NCBI GenBank assembly: GCA_023376005.1 | Contig: CM042151.1 | Location: 74,830,144-74,894,143 of the forward strand | Length of the DNA: 64,000 nt | Source of the DNA: Doryteuthis pealeii | Taxonomy: Eukaryota; Mollusca; Cephalopoda; Myopsida; Loliginidae | Direction of reading: 5' to 3' | Shown here: one piece after another, positions 1 through 11,606 of the stretch | Position numbering within the stretch: the first letter of the stretch is position 1 | Layout of the letters: the number at the start of each line of letters is the position of its first letter | Notes under the pieces: model-generated | The model's input: only the letters and a program-made list of their open reading frames with translations | Database searches by the model: none | What the model was told of the DNA's origin: nothing | Translations under genes and position numbers: made by a program

Positions 1-280
1 TTGGTCCTTGGCGTGTTCTGGACAATTGAACGGCTCGTGTCCGGTATTGACGAAGTGCACCCCATAGCTGGTCTTCACAAACGATTTTCTCGAAATTAAT
101 ACTTCTGATTATTCTGGAAATTAAAAAAGCAAATTAATTCGGGTGACTTTTTTTTTAAATAGCATTCTCATCTTTTTTTTTATCTCAACCTCCCAGCGTA
201 CTTCCAGCCTTCTTTAGCCGTGTACTGTATCCAGTACTTTCCAGGTCAAAATTTGACTTAACATGAACGTTTTTTTCTTA

Positions 281-642
281 GTACAGCACCTGTCCCAGCC
301 CTATTGCCCTTATGGCAAGCTCCAACCCTTATCATATATGTGCTAGAAGGTGGTGGCTGAGGGTCTACATGTCCTGGGAATACCCTAGTTAAACTCTATC
401 TGATGGTGTGGTTACATTTCTGGAGACCTAGGAAATGTGGAGCACCCTTTCATCACTATTGCTCCCTGGTCCACTCTGACCCGGAGTGGTAAAACCTATT
501 AGGGTCCCATCTATGGGTTAAATAGAAAAATGTGCTTATAAAAAAAGTTGAGTATCCTTTAAGAATGAATTTATTTCAAAATTTTGTCAGCATTAAATGA
601 CCCACCGAAGTTGATATGCCGTAAAACAAACCAAACCAAAAT
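281..642 (+). repeat. R1 interspersed repeat, 3' part
   Basis: The R1 family recurs at least 13 times. This copy holds the 3' half, ending in ATGCCGTAAAAC followed by an AAAC-rich tail. The tail and the variable 5' truncation suggest spread by target-primed reverse transcription (SINE-like or LINE-derived). No coding capacity was seen. Confidence 0.75.
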
Positions 643-659
643 CAGTACAGCATCTTGTT

Positions 660-1050
660 GATAGGATTTAGAATACGCCGACTGTATCCCCTGCACAGAG
701 TTAAGTTCCCCTCCCCCCAAAAGGGGTGCATTGGGTATGACACTAAACTGTATCTGATAGTTAGGCTCCAGTTCTGTATAAACGGCGATGAGCCAGTTCA
801 ATACTTAAGTGGGTGATCACTTAAGCAATAACAGGTACTGTAAGCAACCTATTATTTGTTTATAAAACTTACTTGATTGATTCAGCTTTAAATTACCCGA
901 AAAGGGTTTATATGCCGTACAATAAAACAACCAAATCCAATTTTGGAGATCTGGGAAGTGTGGAGTACCACTTCATTGTCATTACTCCCAAGTCCACTCT
1001 GACCCTAAGAGGTAGTACCTGTTAGGGTCCCATCTATGGATTCCACTATT
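660..1050 (+). repeat. R1 fragments (two degraded copies)
   Basis: One copy starts near GAATACGCCGACTG at 668 and ends at its tail near 930. A second supplies only the central part, from about 940 (TTTTGGAGATCTGGGAAG) to 1050. Both align to the nearly complete copies at 6085 and 9355. Confidence 0.65.
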
Positions 1051-1094
1051 ATCCTTCATCTTTCTAATTATAATTGCTTTTAATCATAACTCAC

Positions 1095-1705
1095 ACGGGT
1101 TACCTACCTTGACGGTTGGGCTTAGAATACGTCAACTGCATACCTTGCAGAGGGTTAAGACCACTTCCCAAAAAGAAGGTGTCCGAGTATGATACTTATT
1201 CACTTTCACTTATTCACTTTCAGCTTCTCTGTGGAATAGCCGAATTACCAGCACCATTCTGCAGAAGGGCAAGACCCCCTAATTGTTGACTGTGAGTGGC
1301 GACCCATAATGCCTGAGGACAGGATTGTGGTGACTAAGTGATCTGTGATCTGGGCACTACGTGGTCCTGTGACATGCAACACCCTACTTCGGCTTTTACT
1401 TGAGCTAAACGGGTGGTTGGATTTGCATTTATTTGATCAATCGGCTGGTCATGTCAAGCCCTAGTAACTATATGTTTGTCCCGACCTTATTCTTCAAATT
1501 ACTCTTGTTGAAAACACCCATCCTTTTTATCATATAGGTGCTTGAAGGCAATGGCTGAGGGTCAACCACCAGTATTTATCAATACACATGAAGTTAATGA
1601 AAATGATTTCTTAAGCAAATCATATATAATAAAAACCAAGATTTTGCATTAAATAACCCACAAGGATTGGTATGCCGTGAAAACGAACCAACCAGCCAAC
1701 CAGCA
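1095..1705 (+). repeat. R1 copy, rearranged
   Basis: It has R1 5' sequence (GAATACGTCAACTG), then a second head segment at about 1250, the GTGGCGACCC core and the tail ATGCCGTGAAAACG near 1675. The partly duplicated head suggests two overlapping insertions or an internal duplication. Confidence 0.65.
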
Positions 1706-2234
1706 TAACTGCCTTTGCACATTTGGGACTAATATTAACTTTTAACATTCTGTTGGGAATTTTCCGAGTTCAGAGCCCCATTCCTATACGGATTTATAAA
1801 AAAATGGCTAAAAATGACCTTTGCATTTAAAGTTAACTGTTATTTTCCTTAAATCAAAGACTTCTAAATATGTTTAATATTGTATCTAAACACAGGCTAT
1901 CGTTTAGTGGCGGATTAGGAAAATGAATGTGACTTCTGGCTGGGTGGTATAGGATGTTAAGAGTTAATTAAAAGTTGTTTATTTCGGGGGGGGGGGTGAC
2001 CGCGTGTCACTGAAGCTATGGATAGCAATTACTCAAATATAAAGGAACCACTTTGTAGATGCCAACCTTAACCGGAAGACTAGCGTAACAATCTTCAGAA
2101 GAATGAGAGTAAAAAAAACAGCAGACCAGAAATAACAATAATTCAAAAGGGTACAATGTTACAGTTGTGGTCCTATTTTGATGTCATCGATTTTTGTATG
2201 GTCACCATTTACCCAATATTCCTTCACTTCTAAT

Positions 2235-2462
2235 CACCCTGTCGATGAGGCTTAGAATACGTTGACTGTACCCCCTGTAGAGGTGTAAGATCCCCCAAGC
2301 CCCACCGAAAAATGGGGCTCCTGGGTAGGACACTACATCTTGTGAGTTTCCAGTTTTGGAGATCTGAGTAATATGGAGTACCCCTTCATTGCCATTTCTC
2401 CCAAGTCCAATCTGGAGCCGAAGCGATAGTACCTGTTACGGTCCCATCTATGGGTCAAATAG
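2235..2462 (+). repeat. R1 copy with internal deletion
   Basis: It begins at the R1 head (GAATACGTTGACTG) and passes directly to the late segment (TGGAGTACCCCTTCATTGCC), ending at CCCATCTATGGGT. About 300 bases of the middle are missing. Confidence 0.65.
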
Positions 2463-2699
2463 ATCTGTTTAACAATTATTAATATTCGATAGGAATACAT
2501 GATGCTATATAACTATAAATTATTTGTATTGAGAATAGTTACTTTAAGCTTTAATTATTTACTAAGGGTTATTATTAATTACTTGAAACCATATAATTGT
2601 GTGCAAACAAATGATTATGATTTAAATTATGATTTAAATAATGATTTAAATAATTACTTGAAACCATATATTTATTGATATTAGATAGGAATGCTTGAA

Positions 2700-2932
2700 A
2701 CCATATAGAGTAAGTAGTAAAGTCATCGGAGTGACCTAGCCAGACAGCGAGTGAGTCTATCCCCTTCTCACTAGCGCTAGACCAAGGAGATTGTTCGGGC
2801 GTCTGGGCGGAGCGCCACTCCTACCATCAGCTCCTCACTTTACCGCACATATCCATGTGCTACTTATTCGCTGAGTTGGCGGAGGCCGGAATCGAACCAG
2901 GAACCTCGAGGTTCCCAGTGTGTGCAAATAGT
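2700..2932 (-). repeat. S1 tRNA-derived SINE
   Basis: On the minus strand the B-box-like GGTTCGATTCCGG is followed by the conserved S1 body (GATCTGTGCGGTAAAGTGAGGA in other copies, AGCGCTAGTG) and the 3' end CCCGATGACTTTACT. The A-box end is truncated near 2932. Confidence 0.75.
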
Positions 2933-3009
2933 TTGTATTAGATAGAAAAATATATTATATCAAATAACCGTATGCAAAAACACTTTTAAGAAATAACTAC
3001 ACAAAAATG

Positions 3010-3100
3010 TAACTATAAACATACAATGAATGCGATTCCCTAACCACTGAAATAACCCTAGAGGGTTGACATGCCGTTAAAATCAATCAATCAATTATTT
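3010..3100 (+). repeat. R1-related 3' tail with TCAA repeats
   Basis: This variant shares the sequence around GGGTTGACATGCCGTTAAAA and ends in ATCAATCAATCAAT rather than AAAC repeats. The same variant appears inverted at 5058-5370 and 54650-54775, so R1 has at least two tail subfamilies. Confidence 0.6.
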
Positions 3101-3212
3101 ATTTATTGTGTCTCTTGTCCCTGGCTTTTTGAAAAATATTCAAAATCTTAAACTGTCCTACCATTTTTGAGAACCGTGGTCTCATTATTACGCCTTAAAA
3201 ATAACTCCAGTA

Positions 3213-3458
3213 TCGTTACTGGTTTAGCTCAATTGGTACCGTATCAACAGGGGAACCACAAGGTTTCGAACTTGATACCGGCCTTCGCCAACCCGGCACA
3301 TGGATCTATACGGTGAATTGGCAAGCTGATTATAGTTGTAGCGCTCCAACTCAGGTGCGAAAAGCAATCTCCTAGGTCTAGCGCTAGTGAAAAGGCAATA
3401 TACTCCCTCGCTATCCGGCTGATACCGACAATAGGCCGCTTTACTTTAACTTTATTGA
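3213..3458 (+). repeat. S1 tRNA-derived SINE, near full length
   Basis: It starts GGTTTAGCTCAATTGGT (A box) with GAACTTGATACC at the B-box position. It ends at the conserved GATACCGACAATAGGCCGC and TTTACTTTAAC. Length is about 245 bases, as in other full copies. Confidence 0.8.
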
Positions 3459-3589
3459 AATAAATAAATCTGGAAGTAGTCTTGTTTTCTGGAGGGGTGC
3501 TGGGAGTAGTTTTTATTTGTGGGGTAGTTTTTATTTAATATAAGTAAAAATGATAACGTATATCAGAACATATTATCAGGCATAATGAG

Positions 3590-3870
3590 TGTGTATCTAC
3601 CCAACCCCACCACCGGGATGTGACACAATCTAATTTTTTAAGCGGGACACAACTGGTTTAGAGTTTTCCTTCTCTTGGGCTGATTGCCGTAAGAAGGCTG
3701 AAGACCAGTCTGCTCTACTATTTACCCATAGCTGATGGGAGAAGATATGGATCCATGTCTTTGCTAAGGTCATTAGCGCGTGAAAGTGAAACACAAACGG
3801 CTTCGTCCAGGATTTGAACTTGGATCTCAGGATTAATAAGTAGCATATGCGACAATATAGTGAAGAGTTT
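3590..3870 (-). repeat. T2 tRNA-derived SINE
   Basis: This is a second SINE family. Its 3' body on the minus strand includes the CCAGTCT-AGGAGAAGG-type segment and TTTGAATT, and its head lies near 3815-3870, where GATTTGAACTTGGAT is a degenerate B box. Other copies are at 5560, 9955, 15690 and 51485. Confidence 0.6.
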
Positions 3871-4043
3871 TGGTACCACATATCTGGGGAGGGTGGGGGT
3901 TCTAGAAATAGAAGTGACAAAATCGATCGTTGGAAACAATGAAGGAAGGGTAGAGAGAGTTGACAAAAATCGATGATGTCAAAATGGGACTACAACAGTA
4001 ACATTGTACCGATACTGGCTAAAATAAACTAATATTACATATT

Positions 4044-4277
4044 TTGTACGTGATATTATTGATGGAAAAAAATGTACGTACCTTTTTAATTTTTGTCTTT
4101 TTTTTTTTTTCCTTTTTCAAATTAAAATTAATTGTTTCAGCAGTTGTTGTGGGGGGGGGTCGTTTTTGTTTTGTTTTTGTTTTTGGGGGGGTTTTTTGGG
4201 GGGGGTTTTGGGGGTTTTTTTTTGTTGTTTTTTGGTTTTGTTTTTTTGTTTGTTTTCTTTTGTTTTTTCGGCAATAA
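4044..4277. repeat. G/T low-complexity tract
   Basis: Runs of five to nine G alternate with T runs from about 4150 to 4225. ORFs through it on either strand are composition artefacts (Phe/Gly or Lys/Pro rich). The G runs could form quadruplexes on the plus strand. Confidence 0.8.
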
Positions 4278-5057
4278 ATGTTGAAATGGATTTTTTAAAA
4301 AGTCCTTCACATTTATGAAATTAAAATACAATTAAAACCATTTAGGTCTATTTTGTTCATTTTGTTAGGACGAATTGATTTTATTATAACTATTGTATTG
4401 TAAACTCCAAAACCATCTTTTTGATTGCGAAGTCTGACTGTCGAAAGTGCTGGATCAATATGTATCGGAATATGAAAAACTTTCTTACTGTCAAAGTTAT
4501 AACGTATATGTTCTTTTTTTCTTTCTTTCTTTTTTCTTTCTTCTTTCTTTTCTTCTTTCTTTCTTTTGCTGGTGTAGTTATTGTTTTTATCTATCGACGA
4601 ATAATGAATCGTTCCCAAAGTATGGATCTGCCGCGCATAGAAACTGGAGTCGATTTGACTCGTAACAGTTCAACTAGATATTTGCAAAGGTAGATAAAAT
4701 TTAGAAACACTGTACCCTCTCAGCGGTCGTTGCTAAGCAACATACCTACCGGCCTCTCGAATTATTTAGTAAGTTTAGTAAGCGTTATTTGTTTGTTTGT
4801 ATCCGTATTTGGGGAGTGGAGTTGTTTACCTGGTGCGTATGCGTGCGTCGGCACGCTTGTGTGACGACACACTGTAATCTACTCAGTTTTTTTTGTGAGA
4901 AGGACTTGTCTGCTTTGAAATTGAATTCTAATTCTTACCATTGTATTGGCTCGGACAGCGATTGTTAACGCCCGTGGAAGTGTGGGATACAAACACGACA
5001 GAGGCTTTATAACTGGGGGTAGCGCACATTTAAGGGACCATTGTATTTTTCTTCTTT
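4278..5057. other. No gene seen; TTTC microsatellite
   Basis: A TTTC/TTCTTTC microsatellite lies at about 4507-4565. Nothing else recognisable was found on either strand. Confidence 0.6.
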
Positions 5058-5562
5058 TTTTAATTGATTGATTGCTCTTGACGGCATGTCAATCCCTCTA
5101 GGGTTATTTTATGCCTAAAGGTTAGGGAATTGCATTCATAGTACATTTATAATTTACATTTTCTGTGTGTTTGTTTCTTAAGATTAATTTGATTGATTGA
5201 TTTTAACGACATGTCAAACCATTGGGTTATTTTATGCCTAGAGGTTAGGAAATCGCATTCATTGTACATTTTCTGTGTGTTTGTTTCTTAAGATTGATTA
5301 ATTTGATTTTAACGACATGTCAAACCATCTTGGGTTATTTATGCCTAGATGTTAGGGGATCGAGTTGATAGTACGTTCAGGTCAGAATAGACTTGAAAAC
5401 AATGGCAATGAAGCAGTATTGCGTACTACCCAGATCTGCAGCCTCACCATCATATGCTGCTTAGTATCATACCTTTTTTAGGACACCCTTGGGGATGGGT
5501 CTTATCTCTCAGCAGGGGATGCAATCAGCGTATTCTACGCCACGTCGACAGGGCAGACTTTT
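5058..5562 (-). repeat. R1 copy with tandem triplicated tail
   Basis: On the minus strand the R1 body (about 5375-5562) is followed by three tandem copies of a 115-130 base tail unit. Each contains GACATGTC or GGCATGTC, GGGTTATTTTATGCC and a TGATTGATT end (about 5070, 5200 and 5300). Tail expansion like this is rare among the other copies here. Confidence 0.7.
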
Positions 5563-5815
5563 TTTTTTGAATCTACGTATTTACCCAACTCCTCCGCCAC
5601 GAACAGGAAATCAATTTTCAAGCGGAGTTTAACAGGTTTGAATTCAGATATTTCCTTCTCCTATACTGGTTGCCATACCAAGGCTGGAGAATCCAGTATC
5701 TCCAACTATTTACTCATAGCTGGAAGGAGAATGTTTAGATTTCTACATTTCCCAAAGATATTAGCGCTAGGGGAAATGAAAACAGCATCGTCAAAGATTT
5801 TAATTCAGGTCGCCG
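5563..5815 (-). repeat. T2 tRNA-derived SINE
   Basis: It aligns in inverted orientation with the T2 copies at 3590 and 9955, including AAACCTGTTAAACTCCGC and the segment around CCAGTATAGGAGAAGG. An ORF across it is fortuitous. Confidence 0.6.
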
Positions 5816-6082
5816 TGTTTATTTACTACGACGATAACCATTACACAACGACCGCCTCTTACTATTAATTTAAGTCATAAATTATTTTATACTTTTGGTG
5901 CTAGTCCGAAATAGCTTGAACATTCCATTATTTCTACAGTAATGTACACAAAAATATTCCGAAATGTAATACTTATATTCACCATCCAGATAAGAATAAC
6001 CGTCAATCATTTCTTTCATTTCATTTATGAACTGTTATGTACTTCAATGTTAAAATCCTCTACAAGCTATCAGCCCTGTCGG

Positions 6083-6655
6083 CTGTGGCTTTAAAATACA
6101 CCGACTGCACCTCTACAGAGGAGAAAGACCCTTTCCCCAAATAGGGCCACCTGTTGACTGTGGGTGGCGACCCGTAATGCCTAAGGACGGAATCCTGGTA
6201 GATGAGCAGTCACATGCAACACCCCACTTTGGACCTTACTTAGGCTACACGGGCGGTCGGAGAGGCTCTCTTCGATCGATCGGCTGGTCACGTCAAATCC
6301 TAACACCTATATGATTGTCCCAACCCTATTAACCTTACGGCAAGCCCCAACACTTTTTATCATATGGGTGCAAGAAAGCGGTGTCTGAAGGTCTTCATGT
6401 CCTGGGTAGGACCTTAAACTCTATCTGATGGTGAGGTACCAGTTCTGGAGGTCTGGGGAATATGGAACACCCCCTCCATCATCATTGCTCCCTGGTCCAC
6501 TCTGACCCGGAGTGGTAATACCTGTTAGGTTAAATAGAAAAAATTATTTTCTAGAAAAACTGAGTCTTCATTAAGAATGAATTTATTTCAAAACTTTGTC
6601 GGCATTAAATGACCCATTGAGGTTGATATGCCGTAAAACAAAACAAACAAACATT
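6083..6655 (+). repeat. R1 repeat, nearly complete
   Basis: About 570 bases from CCTGTCGGCTG to ATGCCGTAAAACAAAACAAAC. It serves as the reference for R1 order: head, GGTGGCGACCCG, CGGCTGGTCACGTCAA, CTCTATCTGATGGTGAGG, GACCCGGAGTGGTA, tail. No ORF and no clear Pol III A/B boxes were recognised. Confidence 0.8.
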
Positions 6656-6814
6656 TCTTTCATTTTATTTATGAAGTGTTATGCACTTCAATATTAAATC
6701 CTCTTCAAACTATAAGCCGGCCGTTGAGAATATTTCTTAGTCTTTTTCTCCCCTGAACTCCATAAAAGGTGCTAAGTTATGGCCACGGTAGACTTGTACT
6801 TTTGTTAAGTTAGT

Positions 6815-7245
6815 TAGTTGGCTGGATTTTACGGCATGTCAACCTTTTGTTGGGTTATTTTATGCCAAAGACGTTTTGTTTTATTCATTCTTTTCTTTTT
6901 CAAACAATCTTAAACACATTTTTTACTAATTTTTTCATCTATTTAACCTATAAACTGGTCCCTAACAGGTACTAACAGGTACTATCACCAGGGTCATAGT
7001 GAACCTGGGAGTAATGGCGATGAAGGGGTACAACACACTTTCCAGAGCTCCAGAACAAACTCCACCATTAGATGCAATTTAACGTCATACCCATTACACT
7101 TAGACCCTCAGCCACCGCCTTCTAGCACATATGATAAAACGTTGGGGTCTTGAGCAATAGGGTCGAAGCAATCATCTAGGTACTAGGACTTGATATGACC
7201 AGCTGATTGATCGGAGGGGGGCTCTTTGACCACCCGTCTCGCCCA
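6815..7245 (-). repeat. R1 repeat, inverted
   Basis: It starts at the tail complement (TTTTACGGCATGTCAACC) and continues through the central and CGTCAAG segments to about 7245, where the head is missing. It lies 160 bases from the complete copy at 6083 in opposite orientation, giving a large inverted pair. Confidence 0.75.
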
Positions 7246-7578
7246 AGTAAGAGCCAAAGCGAATAATAAAAGTAATTTACCAAAAATCAGGGAATTATCG
7301 GATTTTAATGAAATTTTCAGTGTTTATTTATCAATGAATGATCTTTATAATGCATTATTCATTTTATTTCAAAACTTTCTCATTTTTTTCAGGTCACTTA
7401 ATTTTGACCCCCCTTAAAATGTTTTGCAAGTTGATCATATTTGATACTAATTACAGTATGAATAATGAGATAAAAGACCGAACTTATGAATAGAAACAAA
7501 AAAATTTTTACGGTTGCGCTTCTATGAGAAAATAAGTACCGAAAATCGAAAAATAAAATGTAAAAAAATAATAAATAA

Positions 7579-8349
7579 TTAATTTTTTGGAGATTTCTTT
7601 TTTACTCATTTCGATAATTATTTAATTGGCTATTATTTTATAAAAGAAAAATTATACATCGATGTTTTTTCTGCTTAAAAAGAGGAGGGGGTACATTTTC
7701 AATCGAGTTTTTCTTCAAAAAAAAAATTTTCCATCCCGAATGTTACGTTTAAACAAGCGCCTAAAACCATTGAAAAACAGCCAAAATGGCGGATATCGTC
7801 GAAATTAACCAAAACAAATAGTTTTAAATCTTTTAAAAATAAACTGCATACGTAATTATATTTTTCTTTTTTAATGATGGTTATTATGCTACTACTTATC
7901 GATTTAGACAAAGTTTAACCTTACATTTAATTATTCTTAATTCGCTTTTAAAACTCGTAGTATCCGATTTTTTTGCTACTCCCTATTTAACGTTGTTGTA
8001 AATTCGTTTAAATTTCTTTGTTCATGCTTGTTTCGTTTTTATTGAATATCCGTCATCAATGGTTTTATGCGCTTGACGTAACATTCGTAATTATCCGATT
8101 TTAATGAAATTCAGTATTGATTTAACTAACGCATCAGTTATTTTATTTCAAAACTTTAATTTAGTATTTTTGTTATGTAAAATATTCCGTAAATATCTAC
8201 TTAATGCAAACCGTTCCAGTTTTGAAGAAAAACTCGATTGAAAATACATAAGCAGAAAAAAACATCGATGTATAATTTTTTCTTTTATAAAATAATAGCC
8301 AATTAAATAATTATCGAAATGAGTAAAAAAGAAATCTCCCCAAAATTAG
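7579..8349. mobile_element. Foldback element with about 130-base inverted arms
   Basis: The left arm 7579-7720 matches the reverse complement of 8215-8349, including CATCGATGT and CTCATTTCGATAATTA. The core shares sequence with the far end of the window (about 62620-63730), for example TACTTATCGATTTAGACAAA. It has no ORF of note and is a non-autonomous DNA element by structure. Confidence 0.7.
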
Positions 8350-8400
8350 ATAAAAGGCTACATATAAAGCCTTTGTATGTAGCCTTTTGTCTAAAACTAT
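8350..8400. repeat. Short hairpin
   Basis: AAAAGGCTACATA and TATGTAGCCTTTT form a hairpin abutting the foldback just upstream. Confidence 0.5.
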
Positions 8401-8467
8401 TCTTTATCTAGACATAAGTCCGCTACACTCCACATTGGTGACTTCCCAGCAGAGTGAAGGCAGTATT

Positions 8468-8629
8468 CTTGAGATTATATCTCTCGCCTATTTTTGTAAT
8501 AGGGGACACTTTGTCGCGTCTTGTTCATATGCTACGCTGACCACGCCACCTAGTGGCTATTTGCAGAGACGGGAAGTGAATACCTTTAGTGTTCCCTATT
8601 ACAAAAATTGGCGAGAGATGTAATCCCAA
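8468..8629. mobile_element. MITE with about 40-base terminal inverted repeats
   Basis: The left end (TATCTCTCGCC, TTTTTGTAATAGGG, ACACT) is mirrored by AGTGTTCCCTATTACAAAAA-(TT)-GGCGAGAGATGTAATCCC at the right. The element is about 160 bases with a GC-richer centre. No transposase; superfamily unassigned. Confidence 0.7.
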
Positions 8630-8733
8630 CAAAAGTATTCAATTAAATGTAAATACAAAGCGTCCCTCTTGGAATTTAGAAATTACACGATATGTCTGTT
8701 TTGCTAATTATTTATTTATGATTACTGTTATTC

Positions 8734-9232
8734 GGTAATTTATGAGGAAGTGCGTCCCGGTCTCCTGCCTCAAAAATTGCTACCCGGTGATTATTAAAAT
8801 AACGACCCAGCTCAGTCTATTCAAAACTATCCATCTTCATATCTATCTATCTATCTATCTCAATTTGTTCATATTTATCTATATTACTTTAAATACTAAG
8901 ATTTTTTTATTCATGTTTGTTTAATGTCTTGTTTTTAGTTTAAATAAACAAGAATTACGACAAAAAAAGATGCGACCCCCCCCCCCAATACATTTACTTG
9001 TCAAAAATATCTATCTATCTCCATTTGTTCATATCTATCTATATTATTTTGTTTGTTTATCTATCTATCTCAGTCTATTCCACACTATATATCCATCTTC
9101 ATATCTAAACAATAATTACCACAAATTACGATAAATAAACAAGTATTACAACGAGCTGGGGTTGTTATTTTGATAGTCACAGGTAACAATTTTTGAGGCA
9201 GGAGACCGGGACGCACTTCCTCATAAATTACC
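8734..9232. mobile_element. Foldback/MITE with about 75-base inverted arms and TATC microsatellite core
   Basis: GGTAATTTATGAGGAAGTGC at the left is matched by GCACTTCCTCATAAATTACC at the right. Arms run 8734-8812 and 9150-9232. The interior holds TATC runs near 8840-8862 and 9010-9070. No coding capacity. Confidence 0.75.
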
Positions 9233-9354
9233 TGTTCTAAAAGAAAATTTACAAAATGCGAAATTAACTTGCTTCAATCGAGAAAGATCCAGATGCTTAG
9301 ATCGTTGTATAATTATTGTTGAGAGTAAATGTTGTTATACTATTGTGGACCGCC

Positions 9355-9950
9355 CTGTCGGCTGGGGCGTTAGAATGCACCGGCTGCTCCTCTGCAGAGG
9401 GGTAAGATTCCCCCAAATGAGGCCACTGTTGGCCGTGGGTGGCTACCCGTGATGCTTAAGGACGGAGTCTTGGTGGATGAGCAGTTCATGACCTGCAACA
9501 CTCCACTTAGAACATTACTTAGGCTAGACAGGTGGTCGGAGAGCCCCTCCGATCAATCGGCTGGTCACGTCAAGCCATAGCACCTATATGATTGCCCCAA
9601 CCATATTGCTCTTATAGCAAGCCCCAACACTTATCATATGTGTGCTAGAAGGCGGTGGCTGCGGGTCTACATGTCATGGGAATGACGTTAAACTCTATCT
9701 GATGGTGGTGTTCCAGTTTTGGAGGTTTGGGGAATGTGGAGCACCCCTTCATCTCCCTGGTCCACTCTGACCCGGAGTGGTAGTACCTGTTAGGGTCCCA
9801 TCTATGGGTTAAATAGAAAAATGTGTTTATAAAAAATTGTATTATCCATTAAGAATTGATTTATTTCAAAACTTTATCGGCATTAAATGACCCACTGAAG
9901 TTGATATGCCGTAAAAGAAAACAAAACAAAACAAACCAAAACCAAACTAT
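9355..9950 (+). repeat. R1 repeat, nearly complete
   Basis: About 590 bases from CCCTGTCGGCTG to an AAAC-rich tail near 9950, collinear with the copy at 6083. The next SINE starts immediately after the tail. Confidence 0.8.
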
Positions 9951-9954
9951 TGTG

Positions 9955-10240
9955 GACTGGGGCGCGCATCGTGTAACGGTTATCATCGTAGGAAATGGAA
10001 TCGACAACCCGAGTTCAAATCTTGGACGAGGCTGTTTACGTTTCACTTCGCGCTAATGCTGTTTGTAAAGGCATGAATCATCTCTTCTCACCCCGGCTAA
10101 GTAGTGCATACTATGTTGCCTTAGTTAGGCAACCAATCTAGAAGAATGAAATTCAAACTAGCTGTAACCCACTCCATACACACTTACGAAATGACATTGT
10201 CACATCCTGTCAGTGGTGAGTGTGGTGGTTATTTATACAT
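9955..10240 (+). repeat. T2 tRNA-derived SINE, full length
   Basis: The tRNA-like head has GTGTAACGGTTATC (A-box region) and CGAGTTCAAATCTTGG (B-box region). The body continues with GCAACCAATCTAGAAGAATG and ends near GGTGAGTGTGGTGGTTATTT. The head lacks a foldable anticodon arm, so it is not a functional tRNA gene. Confidence 0.65.
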
Positions 10241-11105
10241 ATTATTGTTGACTAGAAGTAGTTATTTGCGGTTATCCTTTTGATAAAAGCAATTCGTACA
10301 ACTTAACAAGTTTTATTTCCGGGGCAAAACTTAATAGATAAGAGAATGGATGAAGAAATGAGATAAAAAAAAAAGTGATTAAAGTTGTGTATGTAGAAAG
10401 GTTCTTTATGACACGAACGAGGGGGGGGGTGAAATATCTAAGAGGTGTATTTGAGAAGAGTCCATTCAGCCTTTGATTGTTTGGAATTATTAAATATGTG
10501 CTTATGCATGTATGTATGAAAATAAAATCTGCGGCATTGTGCTTTAGGCTATTCTGGGCATTTTTTTTTTCTTTTATACTAGGCTCTGTGACTATGACAT
10601 TGCTATCTAGCGGTCATTAGTAGAAATCCTTTGGGAGACAACGAAAGTTATCTCCCAATATTTTTCTTCACACAATATTTAGGAGCAAGGGACTGTTTCG
10701 TCCTTCTAGGACACGAGCATTCGTTGCCGACGAACCTCCGCCGTAGTGAGCATGTTGTAAGAACTATAGTACCGATGACTGAAGGTTAGCCATGTCCTTT
10801 TATCGTCGTCTTTGGTACCATAACTCATGCTAACAGTAAAAGAGTGAGAGATAACACAAGAGAAACGAGATCTTTATAAGACAAATAAAGAAAATACTTT
10901 ATCTTTTGGTGTACAGGGATTAGCACATAATTCATATCAGCTTTTTGTTGAGATTGCTGCTTCTTAGTCACTGTTAAGGATCTCTTCAAAGTACCGCTGA
11001 TGTCTCTGCTGCTGCTGCTGCTGCTGCTTAGTGACCGTTCATATTTTTAGATTTGGTGACAGACGTGGGATAGGTATCGTTACATGATATTGAGATTTGG
11101 TGATG
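10241..11105. other. No gene seen; CTG repeat and small hairpin
   Basis: TGGGAGACAACGAAAGTT-ATCTCCCA near 10629 is a short inverted motif. A (CTG)7-8 run lies near 11004-11028. Nothing else was recognised. Confidence 0.5.
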
Positions 11106-11109
11106 GATT

Positions 11110-11200
11110 TTAAGATTGTACAATTCACCACTGCTTGAGGGGTCAGTTAGGATACTGAGGAAGGTGCTGGAGATTTATAGAGACTTGCTTCAATTTTCAG
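11110..11200 (+). pseudogene. LINE pol C-terminal fragment
   Basis: The translation SPLLEG-VRILRKVLEIYRDLL resembles the extreme C terminus of the same LINE type found at 24150-24790, whose tail reads like LLxSARILRxVLExxGDLL. The ORF runs on to 11403 but the rest is not recognisable. This is a short relic. Confidence 0.45.
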
Positions 11201-11606
11201 CAATGGCCAAAAGAGATTTGGCGGGAACTTACAGATGTATAATAATAGATCATTTGGAAAAGAGCAAGTGTCAGCAATGTGGAGCAAACTGGTACAGAAG
11301 GAGCACAAGAATAAGAATGACTGCAGAGGGATTACATCCCTTTCTTGCCACGGTTCCCTTATTTGACGCTTGGGGACACGAAAGGTCTTGTGTCTACCAC
11401 TAAATACTAGGCGTGGTCAACGTGGTATAAAAAGAACGTACCAAAAGTATCTTACCTCTCTTAGCGCTTTGTGCCTCGACAAGCAAGTTGCAGACAACGT
11501 ACGTTCCCCTGTCCACTAATTGTACAAGGAGGCCTCAAACCCCTCGCAACTTTGCGTCATATGGCACACGATAGAATGCCAAACTTTTAAGTTTTTAGAC
11601 TTTTAG

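Noticed and set aside
4044..4331. ORFs on both strands through the G/T tract
   Set aside because: Composition artefact of homopolymer runs; no domain, and both strands are equally open.
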